Assembly: GCA_035547835.1 (NCBI GenBank) | Contig: DASZTW010000001.1 | Coordinates: forward strand, 207,902-271,901 | Origin: Acidimicrobiales bacterium | GTDB taxonomy: Bacteria; Actinomycetota; Acidimicrobiia; Acidimicrobiales; Iamiaceae | DNA: 64,000 bases | Direction of reading: 5' to 3' | Translations under genes and position numbers: made by a program | Notes under the pieces: model-generated | Databases searched by the model: none | What the model saw: the letters and a program-made list of their open reading frames with translations, nothing else | Told to the model about the DNA's origin: nothing | Part shown: one piece after another, positions 61,427-64,000 of the stretch | Numbering within the stretch: the stretch's first letter is position 1 | How the letters are laid out: every line of letters starts with the position of its first letter

Positions 61427-62070
61427 CGGCTGCCACCCTTCGCTGCGTCGCGGATCAACACGAGGCCACCTTTGGGCCCCGGGACCGCACCTTTCACCAG
61501 GAGGAGATCCCGCTCGCCGTCGGCCTCGACGACCGTGAGGTTCATCGTGGTGACCTTCTCGCCGCCCATGCGACCGGCCATCCGCTGGCCCTTGAACACA
61601 CGGGCTGGCGTGGCGCAGGCACCGATGGCGCCGGGCGCACGGTGGATGCGGTGCGCACCGTGACTGGCCTTTTGACCAGAGAAGCCGTGGCGCTTCATGC
61701 CGCCGGCAAAGCCCTTGCCTCGGCTGACGCCGATGACGTCGACCAGGTCGCCCGCCTCGAGCACGGAGTCGATCTTGATCTCCTGGCCGACCGTGTACTC
61801 CGACACGTCGTCGAGACGAAGTTCGACGACACGGGCGCCGGGGTCGACGTCGGCCTTGGCGAAGTGGCCGAGCTGCGGCTTGTTCAGCTTGCTGGCCTTG
61901 CGATGGCCGTACGTGACCTGCAGGGCGCTGTAACCGTCGGTCTCCGGCGTCTTGATCTGGACGACACGGCAGGGCGCGACCTGGACGACCGTGACCGGGA
62001 TGACCCGGTTCTGGTCGTCCCAGACCTGTGTCATGCCGACTTTCTCGCCGACAAATGCCTTGGTTGCCAT
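61423..62070 (-). CDS. rplC: 50S ribosomal protein L3
   Basis: 215 residues. [60 protein letters not shown]. It follows its own leader and promoter, not rpsJ directly. It overlaps rplD by 4 bases. Confidence 0.98.
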   Translation of the reverse strand: MATKAFVGEKVGMTQVWDDQNRVIPVTVVQVAPCRVVQIKTPETDGYSALQVTYGHRKASKLNKPQLGHFAKADVDPGARVVELRLDDVSEYTVGQEIKIDSVLEAGDLVDVIGVSRGKGFAGGMKRHGFSGQKASHGAHRIHRAPGAIGACATPARVFKGQRMAGRMGGEKVTTMNLTVVEADGERDLLLVKGAVPGPKGGLVLIRDAAKGGSR

Positions 62071-62120
62071 GGGGCTGCTGCCTCTTCTTCTCGCGGAGGA
62101 ACGGACTCGCCGTTCACGCG

Positions 62121-62153
62121 GACGCTCCGCTCGGGCAGGCCCGGCGGAGCGTC
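62121..62153 (-). promoter_or_regulatory. Long hairpin in the rplC leader
   Basis: GACGCTCCGC (62121-62130) pairs with GCGGAGCGTC (62144-62153), and inside CGGGC pairs with GCCCG, leaving a single-base bulge and an AG loop. This is the most stable hairpin in the 339-base gap 62071-62409. It lies 51 bases upstream of rplC and within the predicted transcript. It could serve as an S10-type autoregulatory leader or attenuator; the binding protein is not known. Confidence 0.7.
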
Positions 62154-62257
62154 ATCTCGGTTGTGCTGCGGGGTACCTGAACCCAGGCCGTCGCAGACGT
62201 CAGTTGCGGAGCTTCACGTCCGGGCCGGCGCAGCGGGCCCACACGCACGAGGAGGAA

Positions 62258-62287
62258 ACACTAGCGGTGCAGGTCGGGGGCGTCCAA
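62258..62287 (-). promoter_or_regulatory. Promoter of the rplC-rplD-... operon
   Basis: On the minus strand, TTGGAC (62287-62282), an 18-base spacer, and TAGTGT (62263-62258). Transcription would start near 62250, giving a leader of about 180 bases before rplC. Confidence 0.65.
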
Positions 62288-62409
62288 GTCGAGGTTCGCG
62301 CCTCGTGACCCCGAGCACCGACCGCGCCGTCACGATCGGGAAGCAACGCAGCGAACGGCGCCACCCACGCCCGGCAGGAACCCCGTTGCGTGCCAGCTCG
62401 CAGGCTCCG

Positions 62410-63411
62410 TCAGCTCTTGCCGTTCCACAAGGTGCCGGTCGCGCGCAGGACGTGGAGCAAGTCGCCAGGCTTGGCACCCAAGATGCCGTCAGGGTGGAGG
62501 GCGACGAGCTCGCGGTACAGCGCTGCGCCAGGCGTGCCACCCTCGTCCCACACCCACACCGCAAGGCCCTCTTGGTGGGCCCGTTGCACGAACGCCGGTG
62601 TGAGCACGGTGACCTGCTGTCCCGACAGCTCGTACTTGTACGGGATCTGGATCACTTTGAAACCGGCCGGCAGCGGCTTGCCCAAGAAGAAGGCCGTCGT
62701 GGCCTTCTGGCCCGGCGACGTCGCCACCGTCGGCGCCAACTTCTGGAACTCGGCGATCTGGTCGTCGTCGAACGAGGCGACGATCGTGCGCTTCTCGCGA
62801 TGGAACTCGTGGATCAGCGCGGCGACGGTGGTCGCGGTCTGCGACTGCGGCTTCAGCTCGATGTCGATCACGCTGTCGGGGAAGCGTTCGAACACCTGGC
62901 GCAGCGTGGGGACACCGAAGTCGGCACGACGCTTGGCGCCCGCCGGCAACGGTCTGGTCCCGGTCCGCACGCCTCGGTACGGGTACGCGCTCGCCGGTTT
63001 GCCGGAACAGTTCCCGCAGCCGGGCACGAACCAGTAGGCCGCGTCGAGCTGCCCCAACTGCTCGGCGGTCAGGTTGGCCACTGGGCCGTGACCGCTGGTC
63101 CGCGCGTCGAGGGTGTCGTTGTGCGTCAGCACCGGTTGGCCGTCCTTGCTCTCCTGCAAGTCGACGTCGAGCACCTGCATGCCGAGATCGTGTGCCTGCT
63201 GGAGCGCGTAGAGCGTGTCGGAGGGAAACTCGTCCTCACCACCGTTGTGGGTGATCGCCACGATGTGGACGCTGGCCCAATCGTGCGGAGCGCTCGGCGA
63301 CACGGACGTCGAGCTCGACGATGCGCGCGTGGAGCCGCCGCTGCCGCAGCCGGCGACCACCATCAACGCAACCGCCACCGCCAAGACCGCGACCGATCGC
63401 ACACCGCGCAT
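62410..63411 (-). CDS. Glycerophosphodiester phosphodiesterase-like lipoprotein
   Basis: 333 residues. Signal peptide and lipobox end VVAGC with Cys22. The GDPD barrel shows VHIVAITHNGGEDEFPSDTL, VLDVDLQESKDGQPVLTHND and SVIDIELKPQ. The usual HRG is HNG here, and the usual ELDV is VLDVD, so two active-site positions differ from the canonical pattern; activity on glycerophosphodiesters is likely but unproven. The ATG at 63411 follows AGGAGG by 5 bases. It lies between rpsJ and rplC, which are normally adjacent. Confidence 0.87.
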   Translation of the reverse strand: MRGVRSVAVLAVAVALMVVAGCGSGGSTRASSSSTSVSPSAPHDWASVHIVAITHNGGEDEFPSDTLYALQQAHDLGMQVLDVDLQESKDGQPVLTHNDTLDARTSGHGPVANLTAEQLGQLDAAYWFVPGCGNCSGKPASAYPYRGVRTGTRPLPAGAKRRADFGVPTLRQVFERFPDSVIDIELKPQSQTATTVAALIHEFHREKRTIVASFDDDQIAEFQKLAPTVATSPGQKATTAFFLGKPLPAGFKVIQIPYKYELSGQQVTVLTPAFVQRAHQEGLAVWVWDEGGTPGAALYRELVALHPDGILGAKPGDLLHVLRATGTLWNGKS

Positions 63412-63476
63412 CACACCCTCCTGACTCGGCCGAGCATCGACCGTAACGCGCGGCTCTGGCGCCGGGCTCGACGCGA

Positions 63477-63502
63477 CGAAGGCGCCCCGCAGGGCGCCCT
63501 CG
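63477..63502 (-). terminator. Hairpin after rpsJ
   Basis: GGCGCCC (63481-63487) pairs with GGGCGCC (63492-63498) around CGCA, with three more pairs outside a mismatch. It lies 27 bases past the rpsJ stop and may end or attenuate the tuf-rpsJ transcript before the lipoprotein gene. No T-run follows. Confidence 0.6.
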
Positions 63503-63528
63503 TGACGAGGCCGAACGGCTCTGGGAGC

Positions 63529-63852
63529 TCAGGCCGACTGGATCTTGATCTCGATGTCGACGCCCGCCGGCACCTCGAGGCGCTGGAGGGAGTCCACCGT
63601 CTTGGGCGACGGGTCGAGGATGTCGAGCAGACGCTTGTGCACCCGCATCTCGAAGTGCTCGCGTGAGTCCTTGTCCTTGTGCGGGGAACGGATCACCGTG
63701 TAGCGGTGGTGCTCCGTCGGCAGCGGCACCGGGCCTCGGACGGTGGCCTGCGTGCGCAGCACCGTCTCCACGATCTTCTTCGTCGACTGGTCGATGATCT
63801 CGTGGTCGTAGGCCTTGAGCCGGATCCGGATCTTCTGCTTCGCGTCTGCCAT
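63529..63852 (-). CDS. rpsJ: 30S ribosomal protein S10
   Basis: 107 residues, [40 protein letters not shown] and [20 protein letters not shown]. It starts 12 bases after tuf. Confidence 0.98.
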   Translation of the reverse strand: MADAKQKIRIRLKAYDHEIIDQSTKKIVETVLRTQATVRGPVPLPTEHHRYTVIRSPHKDKDSREHFEMRVHKRLLDILDPSPKTVDSLQRLEVPAGVDIEIKIQSA

Positions 63853-63864
63853 GGTCCTGCCTGA

Positions 63865-64000
63865 CTAGTTGATGATCTTGGTGACGCGGCCGGCGCCGAC
63901 CGTGCGGCCACCCTCGCGGATCGCGAAACGAAGCCCCTCGTCCATCGCGATCGGGTGGATCAACTCCACGGTCATCTCCGTGTTGTCACCCGGCATGCAC
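63865..64000 (-). CDS. tuf: Elongation factor Tu, C-terminal end only
   Basis: The last 44 residues are visible: [40 protein letters not shown] and IIN. These are the standard domain-3 end of EF-Tu. The rest lies beyond the right edge. It is upstream of rpsJ, as in the str-S10 arrangement. Confidence 0.96.
   Translation of the reverse strand, partial: CMPGDNTEMTVELIHPIAMDEGLRFAIREGGRTVGAGRVTKIIN

Overview
This 64 kb window is high-GC DNA from an actinobacterium. The gene content fits a deep lineage such as Acidimicrobiia: TsaD/RimI/TsaB/TsaE beside groES-groEL, zinc-type S4 and S14 proteins, an F420-type LLM oxidoreductase, and acidic tails on several ribosomal proteins. This placement is inference from gene content, not from a marker phylogeny.

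Region 1 (1-21.6 kb) is most of a contractile injection system (CIS) locus of the extracellular, phage-tail-like type. Read along the minus strand from about 18 kb downward, it encodes: a DUF4157 protein with a second HExxH motif (candidate effector); a coupled small protein; a large tail-anchored protein; a septum-formation-type lipoprotein; a DUF4280 PAAR-like tip; sheath; inner tube; two small tail proteins; a second tube protein; a giant low-complexity DUF4157-like protein of 1451 residues; a LysM-type tube/baseplate linker; a VgrG-like spike; a gp25-like wedge; and a baseplate J-like protein that runs off the left edge. The AAA+ ATPase of these systems lies divergently on the plus strand (to 21586). 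A 1.4 kb insertion sequence with a frameshifted transposase sits between it and the candidate effector. Tape measure, tail terminator and fibre genes are not in view and may lie to the left. A secreted glucosaminidase follows the ATPase.

Region 2 (23-34.8 kb) is housekeeping. groES-groEL has a perfect CIRCE operator. The chain UDG-tsaE-tsaB-rimI-tsaD is coupled by stop/start overlaps. Another block holds NAD(P)HX repair, alanine racemase, an alpha/beta hydrolase and a P1 peptidase. A plus-strand hydrolase and acpS follow.

Region 3 (34.8-46.1 kb) holds an oversized GlmS-like protein beside glmM, then rplM-rpsI, ilvA, an LLM oxidoreductase, two DMT-type membrane proteins and truA. A 45 bp palindromic element occurs here once and twice inside the giant CIS gene.

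Region 4 (46.2-64 kb) is the ribosomal superoperon on the minus strand: tuf-rpsJ, a glycerophosphodiesterase-like lipoprotein, then rplC through secY-adk-map, and infA through rplQ. Notable local features are a probable CTG start for infA behind its own promoter, a 48 bp duplication of the start of rplN that makes a coupled 33-codon leader ORF, a structured leader in front of rplC, and long acidic or His-rich tails on L22, S3 and L4.
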